64,000 bases of DNA from Thiotrichaceae bacterium UBA4486 (GTDB taxonomy: Bacteria; Pseudomonadota; Gammaproteobacteria; Eutrophobiales; Eutrophobiaceae): positions 62,001 through 126,000 of the forward strand of contig DGNS01000002.1 of assembly GCA_002389045.1 (NCBI GenBank), given 5' to 3'. The notes beneath the pieces are model-generated. The model was not told the origin of the DNA. It did not search any database and saw only the letters and a program-made list of their open reading frames with translations. The stretch's first letter is position 1, and each line of letters starts with the position of its first letter. Of this stretch, positions 8,987 through 16,609 are shown in pieces. The position numbers were made by a program, and so were the translations under genes.

Positions 8987-9535
8987 TTACAGGTTGATGT
9001 AGCCCTGCTCCCGAAGACGTTGCAGTTCATCGGGGCCGTAGGGAACCGAATCGATAAATGCAGGGATCTCGCCTTGATTGATACCGAGTGAGTTCATCGC
9101 GGTTTCACAGACTTTCATGTCGACTACCCGGAAAGCGTCAAGTTTGGCCGCCAGGTCAACCAGTCTGCGATTTTGTGCATAATTGGATCGTGTGAACAGA
9201 TCAATTTCGGGACCATGCAGGACCATGACAATCTCGAGATTGTCGAAGGCCTCGGGCGAAGCGTCTGTAATCTCCTCAATCCGGACCAGCAGCGCCTGCA
9301 GTTCCTCTACGCTGTGATTACCGACATCGAAAACGTAGCGGTCATTACCGGGGTTGTATCCGGCTGCTGTGGCGCCGGCAGACAGGGACGAAGCCGTATG
9401 GGGCCCGGAACTGTCGGATACAGTGACCGGAACCGGTGGCGGGTCAGGGGCATCATCCCGGCCACAGCCTGTCAAACCGAGAATCGCCGTGAGCACCGCG
9501 ATCCGCCATACAATATAAGTTCGTCTCCGGCACAT
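8987..9535 (-). CDS. DsrE/DsrF-like lipoprotein
   Basis: A predicted 182-residue lipoprotein. The start at 9535 gives a charged start, a hydrophobic segment and a lipobox LTGC with Cys24; longer readings would run into the divergent amidotransferase gene. A Pro/Ser/Ala-rich linker follows. The rest resembles DsrE-like proteins (YFDVGN-like strand, then EIVMVLHGPEIDLF, and KVCETAMNSLGI containing the conserved cysteine). Related proteins handle sulfur in the cytoplasm; an anchored, exported form suggests a periplasmic role, but no substrate can be named. It stands divergent from the amidotransferase at 9612. Confidence 0.75.
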   Translation of the reverse strand: MCRRRTYIVWRIAVLTAILGLTGCGRDDAPDPPPVPVTVSDSSGPHTASSLSAGATAAGYNPGNDRYVFDVGNHSVEELQALLVRIEEITDASPEAFDNLEIVMVLHGPEIDLFTRSNYAQNRRLVDLAAKLDAFRVVDMKVCETAMNSLGINQGEIPAFIDSVPYGPDELQRLREQGYINL

Positions 9536-9611
9536 GGTTTCATTATTATGGTCTTTGCTGTTACCAGGCAAGAGAAAATTATCCCGATAACCGACGATTG
9601 GATTGACTGTC

Positions 9612-10388
9612 ATGTGTGAACTACTGGGAATGAGCGCCAATGTGCCCACCGATATCTGCTTCAGCTTTACCGGGTTGATGCAGCGAGGCGGCCATACCGG
9701 TCCACACCAGGACGGCTGGGGCATCGGCATATACGAGGGCAGGGCCTGCCGTACATTTCATGATCCCCATCCCAGCGCCTGGTCCGAGGTCGCCGAGTTG
9801 ATCCGTAACTATGCCATCAAAAGCGAGAATGCCATTGCCCATATTCGCAAGGCCAACCGAGGCAAGGTCTGCCTGGCCAATACGCATCCGTTTACGCGGG
9901 AGCTCTGGGGCAGTCACTGGCTGTTCGCCCACAACGGTCAACTCAGGGGCATCAAGCAGCGGCCACTTCGCCATTACAGCAGAATCGGTACTACCGACAG
10001 TGAACATGCCTTCTGCTGGATGATGGATCGTATTCGCAAACGTTTCCCGGAACGGCCGCAAAACGGTACCGAACTGATTCGCTATATCTACAAACTGGCG
10101 CTGGAACTGGACAAGTCCGGGGTATTCAATTTTCTGCTTTCTGATTCTGTTAACCTGTATGCCTACTGCAGTACCAGCCTGTGCTGGATTACCCGCAAGC
10201 ATCCATTCGGCGAGGCGCGTCTGATCGATACCGGCGAGGTGTGGGATTTCAGCAAGCTGACCACGCCCAAAGACATCGTGACCATGATTGCCTCAAGAGC
10301 GCTCACCGACAATGAAACCTGGACGCAGATGGAGAAGGGGGAGTTGCTGGTGTTTCGGAAGGGCATACCTGTGAATGGTGATTGGTGA
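9612..10388 (+). CDS. class II glutamine amidotransferase (YafJ-like)
   Basis: An Ntn-type glutaminase domain protein. I start it at ATG 9612, not 9603, because these enzymes need the cysteine directly after the initiator methionine as N-terminal nucleophile; the result is MCELLGMSANVP. Further conserved pieces are GHTGPHQDGWGIG and the NTHPF...FAHNGQL block. At 258 residues the protein is a stand-alone glutaminase with no synthase domain, so the acceptor of the ammonia is unknown. Its last five codons and stop lie inside the heptamer repeat that begins at 10371. Confidence 0.87.
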   Translation: MCELLGMSANVPTDICFSFTGLMQRGGHTGPHQDGWGIGIYEGRACRTFHDPHPSAWSEVAELIRNYAIKSENAIAHIRKANRGKVCLANTHPFTRELWGSHWLFAHNGQLRGIKQRPLRHYSRIGTTDSEHAFCWMMDRIRKRFPERPQNGTELIRYIYKLALELDKSGVFNFLLSDSVNLYAYCSTSLCWITRKHPFGEARLIDTGEVWDFSKLTTPKDIVTMIASRALTDNETWTQMEKGELLVFRKGIPVNGDW

Positions 10389-10412
10389 ATAGTGAATGGT
10401 GAATAGTGAATG
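10371..10412. repeat. tandem heptamer repeat, GTGAATG-type, six units
   Basis: Six back-to-back 7-base units: GTGAATG, GTGATTG, GTGAATA, GTGAATG, GTGAATA, GTGAATG. The first units encode the C-terminal residues VNGDW and the stop codon of the amidotransferase, so the array has spread into the end of a gene. An opposite-strand array of related units follows at 10450. Confidence 0.95.
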
Positions 10413-10449
10413 GGGGGTATGACCGATTCCGTCTCGGTTAGACTCTGTT

Positions 10450-10484
10450 CACTAATCACTAATCACTAATCACCATTCACCACT
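10450..10484. repeat. tandem heptamer repeat, CACTAAT-type, five units
   Basis: Five 7-base units (CACTAAT three times, then CACCATT and CACCACT). Read on the minus strand they are ATTAGTG-like, so they are related in inverted orientation to the array at 10371-10412. The two arrays could pair into an imperfect hairpin between two converging genes, close to the fumarase stop at 10491. Confidence 0.95.
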
Positions 10485-10490
10485 CTACCC

Positions 10491-12008
10491 TCAGGCTGTT
10501 TTCCTTTGCTGAATAACCTTTTGCCATTCGGCCGGCCCACTCCGATGCACCGCATTGCCGTTGACATCCACGGCGACGGTCACCGGCATATCCTTGACCT
10601 CGAACTCGTGGATGGCCTCCATGCCCAGATCCTCGAAGGCGACGACGCGGGCGGCGATGATGGCTCGTGAGACCAGGTAGGCGGCGCCGCCCACGGCCAT
10701 GAGGTAGACCGCTCCGTGGTTGCGGATGGCCTCCACTGCCATGGGGCCGCGTTCAGCCTTGCCGACCATGCCGATAAGCCCGGTTTGTCCGAGCATCAGT
10801 TCCGTGAACTTGTCCATGCGCGTGGCAGTGGTCGGTCCGGCTGGTCCCACCACTTCATCGCGCACCGGATCCACCGGGCCGACGTAGTAAATAAAGCGGT
10901 TGGTAAAATCCACGCCCTCGGGCAAGGATTCACCCTTGCCGAGAATATCGGCAATACGTTTGTGCGCGGCGTCGCGCCCGGTGAGCATTTTGCCGTTCAG
11001 CAGCAGGGTTTGTCCCGGTTTCCAGGTGGCGATTTCCTCGCGCGTGACGGTATCGAGATTGACCCTGAGCGCGGTGGGGCCGGCGTCCCAGGTGATCTGT
11101 GGCCAGTCATCGAGGTTCGGCGGTGTTTGCAGCGCCGGACCTCTACCGTCGAGCACGAAATGCGCGTGCCGCGTGGCGGCGCAGTTCGGGATCATGGCCA
11201 CCGGCTTGTTGGCTGCGTGGGTGGGATAATCCCTGACTTTCACGTCCAGTACCGTGGTCAAACCGCCCAGCCCCTGGGCGCCGATGCCGAGATCGTTCAC
11301 TTTCTCGTAGATCTCAAGGCGCAGTTCTTCGGCGGTGCTGCTCGGCCCGCGAGCGATCAATTCCTGGATATCGATGGGATCCATCAGTGATTCCTTGGCC
11401 AACGTCATGGCTTTTTCGGCAGTGCCGCCGATACCGATGCCGAGCATGCCCGGCGGGCACCAGCCGGCGCCCATCGTCGGAACGGTGTTCACCACCCAGT
11501 CGACGATACTGTCTGAAGGGTTGAGCATGGCGAATTTCGATTTGGCCTCCGATCCTCCGCCCTTGGCCGCCACGTGTACATCCACGGTATTGCCGCTGAC
11601 GATTTCCATGTTGATGACCGCCGGCGTGTTATCCCCGGTGTTACGGCGGGCGCCGGCCGGGTCGGTGAGAATGGAAGCGCGCAGGACATTATCCGGATGG
11701 CTGTAGGCCCGGCGTACGCCCTCGTTGATCATATCGGCCACGCTCATCGTGGCATCCCACCTGATGTCCATGCCGACCTTGATGAACACCGTAACTATAC
11801 CGGTGTCCTGGCAAATCGGGCGATGGCCTTCGGCGCACATGCGGGAATTAATCAGGATCTGCGCCATGGCGTCTTTGGCCGCCTGCGATTCCTCTTTCTC
11901 CCAGGCGGCGTTCACAGCCTGGATGAAGTCCACGGGATGAAAATAGGATATGAACTGTAATGCGTCGGCGACGCTGTCGATGAGATCGTCCTGGTGAATG
12001 GTAGTCAT
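10491..12008 (-). CDS. fumarate hydratase class I (iron-sulfur type)
   Basis: Converts fumarate to malate in the TCA cycle using an oxygen-sensitive 4Fe-4S cluster. Both alpha and beta parts are fused in 505 residues. Candidate cluster ligands are C66 in HRPICQDTG, a second in GAGWCPPGMLGIGIGG and a third in IPNCAATRHAHFVLDG. The C-terminal part carries GPTTATRMD and GKAERGP. It is somewhat shorter at the N-terminus than E. coli FumA (548). With acnB nearby it covers two TCA steps. It is divergent from cmoA; 112 bases separate the starts. Confidence 0.94.
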   Translation of the reverse strand: MTTIHQDDLIDSVADALQFISYFHPVDFIQAVNAAWEKEESQAAKDAMAQILINSRMCAEGHRPICQDTGIVTVFIKVGMDIRWDATMSVADMINEGVRRAYSHPDNVLRASILTDPAGARRNTGDNTPAVINMEIVSGNTVDVHVAAKGGGSEAKSKFAMLNPSDSIVDWVVNTVPTMGAGWCPPGMLGIGIGGTAEKAMTLAKESLMDPIDIQELIARGPSSTAEELRLEIYEKVNDLGIGAQGLGGLTTVLDVKVRDYPTHAANKPVAMIPNCAATRHAHFVLDGRGPALQTPPNLDDWPQITWDAGPTALRVNLDTVTREEIATWKPGQTLLLNGKMLTGRDAAHKRIADILGKGESLPEGVDFTNRFIYYVGPVDPVRDEVVGPAGPTTATRMDKFTELMLGQTGLIGMVGKAERGPMAVEAIRNHGAVYLMAVGGAAYLVSRAIIAARVVAFEDLGMEAIHEFEVKDMPVTVAVDVNGNAVHRSGPAEWQKVIQQRKTA

Positions 12009-12120
12009 GGTGCTGTCAATGCTGCCGCTAAAGTCGTGTATTATATCGTTTTTAACCCGCTTGATGGGTAAAAATCCGAGCTTTGAGTAATTGCCGCCAC
12101 TATATGCCCTGGTTGACCCG

Positions 12121-12864
12121 ATGACCGAAAAAAACAGGCCTGATACCCTTTATCGTGCGCCGCGAGACGAGATCAGTCCCTTCGTTTTTGACGAGCAGGT
12201 GGCGGACGTTTTCCCCGATATGATTCAACGATCGGTCCCCGGCTATCACGCAACCCTGTCGGTGATCAGCACCGTTACCGCTGAATACGTACAGCCGCAC
12301 AGCCGGCTCTACGATCTGGGCTGCTCGCTCGGGGCGGCCACACTGGCCATGCGTCGCGCCGTGCGCAGCGATGATTGTGAAATCATCGCCGTGGACAATT
12401 CGGCGGCCATGGTCCAGCGCTGCCGTAAACTCATGGCGCGGGAAGGCGGCGCTGTGCCGGTCCGTGTGCTGGAGCAGGATATCCTGGAGACGGCCATAGA
12501 AAATGCAGCCGTGGTGATCCTGAACTATACCTTGCAATTCATTCCGGCGGCGCAACGCGCGGACTTGCTCAGCCGCATCCATGCGGGCCTGTTGCCGGGC
12601 GGGGTATTAATGCTGTCGGAGAAAATCGTGCTGGAAGATGAGCAGGAAAATGCGACCATGAACGTTCTGCACCGGCGCTTCAAACGGCTCAACGGCTACG
12701 ATGACCTGGAGATTGCCCAGAAACGGGCGGCACTGGAAAATGTACTGGTCCCCGAGACCCTTGCCGTGCATCGTGCCCGCCTCAAGTCCACGGGATTTGC
12801 CCCGGTCTTGCCATGTCTGCAATTTCTGAATTTCATCACCCTGATGGCCAGAAAACCCGGTTAA
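12121..12864 (+). CDS. cmoA: carboxy-S-adenosyl-L-methionine synthase
   Basis: Makes carboxy-SAM from SAM and prephenate, the donor used by CmoB. From ATG 12121 the protein is 247 residues, exactly the E. coli length; an in-frame start at 12091 would add ten non-conserved residues. The SAM-binding motif reads YDLGCSLGAATLAMRR and the family start has DEISPFVFDEQVADVFPDM. The ribosome site is weak. cmoB starts 2 bases after the stop. Confidence 0.97.
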   Translation: MTEKNRPDTLYRAPRDEISPFVFDEQVADVFPDMIQRSVPGYHATLSVISTVTAEYVQPHSRLYDLGCSLGAATLAMRRAVRSDDCEIIAVDNSAAMVQRCRKLMAREGGAVPVRVLEQDILETAIENAAVVILNYTLQFIPAAQRADLLSRIHAGLLPGGVLMLSEKIVLEDEQENATMNVLHRRFKRLNGYDDLEIAQKRAALENVLVPETLAVHRARLKSTGFAPVLPCLQFLNFITLMARKPG

Positions 12865-12866
12865 CC

Positions 12867-13844
12867 ATGCAGGTTGAATATGAACACATGTATTCAATGC
12901 TCTGTGCGGCCGGTATGCCGGACTGGTCTGCCGAACTTGCTGACAGGCTGGCAGGTTACTTCGCTGATATCCGGCACGGTGATTACCCGGCCTGGTGTGA
13001 GGCCATCACGGCGCTGCCGAATCTGGCCCCGTCAGTACGTATTTTCGATGAAGCCGTGGTCAGAATTGGCGCCGATAGCGACTGTGATGATGCCACGCGA
13101 GCCTGTATACACAAGTGTTTGCGTGAACTGATGCCGTGGCGCAAGGGGCCGTTTAATTTTTTCGGTGTCGGCGTGGATGCCGAATGGCGATCCGACCTGA
13201 AGTGGTCACGCCTGATTCGGGCCATCGCTCCGCTGGGCGGGCGTAACGTCCTCGATATCGGTTGTGGCAACGGCTATTATGGCTGGCGCATGCTCGGCGC
13301 CGGCGCCCGGCTGGTGATCGGAACGGATCCCACGCTGAGATTCATCGCCCAGTTCCAGGCTGCCAAAAAATATCTTGATGACTGTCCGCATTACGTCCTG
13401 CCGTTTGCACTGGAGGATTTGTATCGACGGCCGCCGGTATTCGACAGCGTCTTCTCCATGGGCGTGATTTATCATCGCCGCGATCCGGCGCAACATGTGT
13501 CCTCGCTGTTCCAATGTCTGCGCAGTGAGGGGCAAGTGGTGCTTGAATCACTGGTGGTGGACAAACCGGGAGACAGCGTGCTGGTCCCGGATGGCCGCTA
13601 TGCGCGCATGAACAACGTCAGGGTCGTACCCACGTGCCGGGCGCTGCAACGCTGGCTGGACGAGGCCGGATTTGTTGATGCGCGTGTCATCGATGTCTGC
13701 AAAACCACACAGCAGGAACAACGCAGGACCGACTGGATGATCTTCGAATCGCTTCCCGATTTTCTCGATCCTGCCGATGCCAGTAAAACCGTCGAGGGCT
13801 ACCCGGCGCCCATACGCGCCATCCTGCTGGCGGAAAAACCATGA
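12867..13844 (+). CDS. cmoB: tRNA U34 carboxymethyltransferase
   Basis: Transfers the carboxymethyl group from carboxy-SAM to 5-hydroxyuridine at the wobble position of certain tRNAs, giving cmo5U. Starting at ATG 12867 gives 325 residues (E. coli 323); the earlier frame from 12813 lies within cmoA and is read-through. Motifs include RKGPFNFFGVGVDAEWRSD and the SAM site NVLDIGCGNGYYGWRM, with GVIYHRRDP after it. The last 4 bases overlap the MFS gene (ATGA), so cmoA-cmoB-MFS are probably co-transcribed. Confidence 0.97.
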   Translation: MQVEYEHMYSMLCAAGMPDWSAELADRLAGYFADIRHGDYPAWCEAITALPNLAPSVRIFDEAVVRIGADSDCDDATRACIHKCLRELMPWRKGPFNFFGVGVDAEWRSDLKWSRLIRAIAPLGGRNVLDIGCGNGYYGWRMLGAGARLVIGTDPTLRFIAQFQAAKKYLDDCPHYVLPFALEDLYRRPPVFDSVFSMGVIYHRRDPAQHVSSLFQCLRSEGQVVLESLVVDKPGDSVLVPDGRYARMNNVRVVPTCRALQRWLDEAGFVDARVIDVCKTTQQEQRRTDWMIFESLPDFLDPADASKTVEGYPAPIRAILLAEKP

Positions 13845-15214
13845 GTCAGGAAATAAAGTTACGACAATACACACTGGTTATGGTGCTGCTGAATGCCTTT
13901 ACCACACCGTTGATGTTGTCCGCGGTGAATGTGGCCTTGCCGCATATCGCCAGGGATTTGCACATGACCGCCGTGGAGTTGAGCTGGATTCCCATGGCTT
14001 ACCTGATGGCCAGTGCCATGTTCGTACTGATATTCGGCCGGCTGGCTGACCTGTTCGGGCGTAAGAAGATATTCCTGCTGGGTACGGTTGCCGTGATCGT
14101 CACCTCCCTGATTGCGGCAGTGGCCAGTGATGATTATTTCCTGCTCGCCGCCCGTTTCCTGCAGGGGATCAGCGCCGCCATGCTCTATGCCACCCAGGTG
14201 GCGATCATCACTTCGGTGTTTCCCAGGGAGCAGCGGGGCCGGATGATTGGCTATACGATCGCGGCCATTTATCTCGGCTTGAGTGCCGGACCCCTGCTGG
14301 GCGGTTACCTGGTGGATCTGTACGGTTGGCGGGCGAGTTTCGTTTTTCATATACCACTGGCATTGCTGGTTTTGCTGATTGCCTTTCTGCGCGTACCCGG
14401 TGATTGGTCGTCGGAAAAAAATGAAAGCATGGATCTGTCCGGTGCATTGATATACGCCGGCTCCATAACCCTGCTTTGTGTCGGTGTAACCATGCTGCCG
14501 GCAGTGACGGGCATGATCAGTGTGTTGCTCTCGGTCGGCGGGTTCGGTTGGTTCATTCGTCACGAGCACGGCGTTGGATCGCCGTTGTTCGACGTCAGCC
14601 AGTTTTTTATCAACCGTGTATTCACCTTCTCCTGCATGGCGTCACTGATCATGTATACGGCAACGTTTGCCAATGTAGTGTTGATCAGCCTGTATTTACA
14701 ATACATTCTCGGGCTGTCAGCCACCGCGGCCGGTACTGTTATGATGATCCAGCCCCTGACCATGGCCTTGCTGTCACCGTTCAGCGGCCGGCTGTCTGAT
14801 CGTGTAGAGCCCCGCGTTATTGCCACCGTTGGCGTTATTATAACCGTGTCTGGCCTGCTCCTGCTGGCAGCACTGACTGCCGAGAGTGGATTAGCACAGG
14901 TAATTATTGCGCTCATTACCACGGGTGCCGGCTTCAGCCTGTTTTCATCACCCAATGTCAATGCCATCATGAGTTCCGTGGACAAGCGCTATTTTGGCAG
15001 CGCTACGGCAGCCATGGCCACCATGCGTATCATGGGGCAGCTTGCCAGCATGGTAGTAGTGACACTGGTTTTCAACCTGCTGTTACCCGGCGCCCGGCTC
15101 ACCGATAATAATGTCGAGCAGCTTGGTCTTGCCATCAGCGCTACCTTTGCTGCAGCTTCAGTTCTCTGTATTGCGGCAATTTTCTTTTCCCTGTCTCGCG
15201 GGCGTGTCCGTTAA
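13841..15214 (+). CDS. MFS multidrug exporter, DHA2 (EmrB/QacA-like) family
   Basis: A predicted inner-membrane proton-driven exporter of 457 residues with about 14 hydrophobic segments. The N-terminal half has the MFS loop motif GRLADLFGRKKIF after segment 2, and the antiporter-type stretch GPLLGGYLVDLYGWRASF in segment 5 and the following loop. A central helix-rich region separates two halves, as in 14-segment DHA2 members. The substrate is unknown. It overlaps cmoB by 4 bases. Its last 57 bases overlap the end of the convergent diguanylate cyclase gene. Confidence 0.9.
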   Translation: MSQEIKLRQYTLVMVLLNAFTTPLMLSAVNVALPHIARDLHMTAVELSWIPMAYLMASAMFVLIFGRLADLFGRKKIFLLGTVAVIVTSLIAAVASDDYFLLAARFLQGISAAMLYATQVAIITSVFPREQRGRMIGYTIAAIYLGLSAGPLLGGYLVDLYGWRASFVFHIPLALLVLLIAFLRVPGDWSSEKNESMDLSGALIYAGSITLLCVGVTMLPAVTGMISVLLSVGGFGWFIRHEHGVGSPLFDVSQFFINRVFTFSCMASLIMYTATFANVVLISLYLQYILGLSATAAGTVMMIQPLTMALLSPFSGRLSDRVEPRVIATVGVIITVSGLLLLAALTAESGLAQVIIALITTGAGFSLFSSPNVNAIMSSVDKRYFGSATAAMATMRIMGQLASMVVVTLVFNLLLPGARLTDNNVEQLGLAISATFAAASVLCIAAIFFSLSRGRVR

Positions 15215-16366
15215 CCCGTGGCTGGTTTCATCATCATTGCGATGCCGGTTTCTGTCCGCCGAGTACAGGCATGAATAGCGGTTTCGGCCATTGGCCTTGG
15301 CAATATACAATTGTTCATCAGCCAGATTGAACAATGTAGAAGGTTCCGCTTCATCGGTCGGATCGATAGTGGCAACACCGATACTCACGGTCAGTTTCCC
15401 GGCAACGGAAGAATATTCATGAGTAATTGCCATGGACCGTACACGTTCCAGTATGCGCATGGCAACCTCGATACTGCCGCTGATGGACGTGTCAGGAAGC
15501 AATACCACAAATTCTTCTCCGCCCACCCTTGCCACCCGGTCAGCCGGACGATTCAGACTGCCGTTGATACAATTCGCCAGCCTGACCAGGCACACATCAC
15601 CCGCGCCGTGCCCGTAGTTATCGTTATATTTCTTGAAAAAATCCACATCAATAACCAGCAGTGACAATGCTGACGCCGAACGTTTGTTGCGCTCCCATTC
15701 CGTCTGAAAAAAATCATCGAAGGCGCGGCGATTGGGCAGATTGGTCAACGGGTCGCGGGAAGCCAGGGTTTTCAGCCTGTCATTGGCTTCAACGAGCAGG
15801 AGTTCATTCCTGATTCTGTCCCGATTGCTTCTGTAGGCGGTCAGGGCCGCCACGATAACACCCGTGGAATAAAACAGCATCAGTATGAAAATTGTTGTGT
15901 AATCGGGGCCGGCCGTGGCGAGTGCATACAGTGCAGCCAGGATGACCGGCAGATTGAATGCCAGGCAGGTAATGTAGAGCGGGGAATAGGAGCGGAAAAT
16001 CACCGCAATGATACTGACAGTGATCATCCAGAAGGCAATTTGAGACTGAATCGGCCAGCTATTATTGAATTGTAATACCAGGCAGGCAATGGTGCTGCCG
16101 AATATCAGGCTGATCAGGACATGAGACCATAACCAGAACTCGATCCGGAAGCCAAACTGATAGCGATTCCTGAACCCAGTCAGCGAAACGCCGCGCAACA
16201 ACAGCGTCATGCTGAAACACAGGGCCCATATAGCCAGTGTTGTTGTCTCAACTACCTGATATGTGACACGTAGATAAAATCCGAGGGCAAGTAAACCAAA
16301 GAAGCAGATCAGTTTGCCTTCGTTGTAAACCTGGGTCACCTGTTCGGCAATGATCTTGTTATTCAC
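15158..16366 (-). CDS. membrane-bound diguanylate cyclase (GGDEF)
   Basis: Makes the second messenger c-di-GMP from two GTP. The first 175 residues form about six membrane segments with no recognised sensor domain. A short linker leads to the GGDEF domain (about 200-365). The active site reads GGEEF at 282-286 and an inhibitory I-site RPAD at 273-276 lies five residues before it, so feedback inhibition is likely. A hydrophilic tail of about 35 residues extends over the end of the MFS gene. The start codon appears to be GTG at 16366. The PilZ protein at 56526 is a possible reader of its product. Confidence 0.92.
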   Translation of the reverse strand: MNNKIIAEQVTQVYNEGKLICFFGLLALGFYLRVTYQVVETTTLAIWALCFSMTLLLRGVSLTGFRNRYQFGFRIEFWLWSHVLISLIFGSTIACLVLQFNNSWPIQSQIAFWMITVSIIAVIFRSYSPLYITCLAFNLPVILAALYALATAGPDYTTIFILMLFYSTGVIVAALTAYRSNRDRIRNELLLVEANDRLKTLASRDPLTNLPNRRAFDDFFQTEWERNKRSASALSLLVIDVDFFKKYNDNYGHGAGDVCLVRLANCINGSLNRPADRVARVGGEEFVVLLPDTSISGSIEVAMRILERVRSMAITHEYSSVAGKLTVSIGVATIDPTDEAEPSTLFNLADEQLYIAKANGRNRYSCLYSADRNRHRNDDETSHGLTDTPARQGKENCRNTEN

Positions 16367-16560
16367 ATGAAATACTCATGGCTTACTGAAGGCGCCGTAA
16401 ACAGACAATACATCCTGTTGATCATCGCCGGTCAGTATAATTAAAAAACACCGCTTGTATGTGTCTTTCCCTGTTACTCCGGCCGCTGGAATGGTCAACG
16501 GAGATAAGTTCTGCATTCACTAATTGGCAGAAAACCTGTGCCTCCCGCTTGAGGCAGTGA

Positions 16561-16591
16561 GCTGAAAAAGCATCCGCAAATGCTTTTCAGC
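16561..16591 (-). terminator. possible terminator hairpin after acnB
   Basis: GCTGAAAA(A)GCAT pairs with ATGCTTTTCAGC over a 6-base loop, just beyond the acnB stop codon. A second smaller hairpin TGCCTC/GAGGCA lies at 16539-16556. The T residues are within the stem rather than after it, so classical intrinsic termination is uncertain. Confidence 0.4.
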
Positions 16592-16609
16592 GCTTGCGAA
16601 TCAGCGGGT

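Noticed and set aside
10371..10484. CRISPR array
   Set aside because: Units are 7 bases with no spacers and no cas genes are near.
10716..11390. Open frame of 224 codons antisense to fumarase
   Set aside because: Contained in a well-conserved gene and without any family signature.
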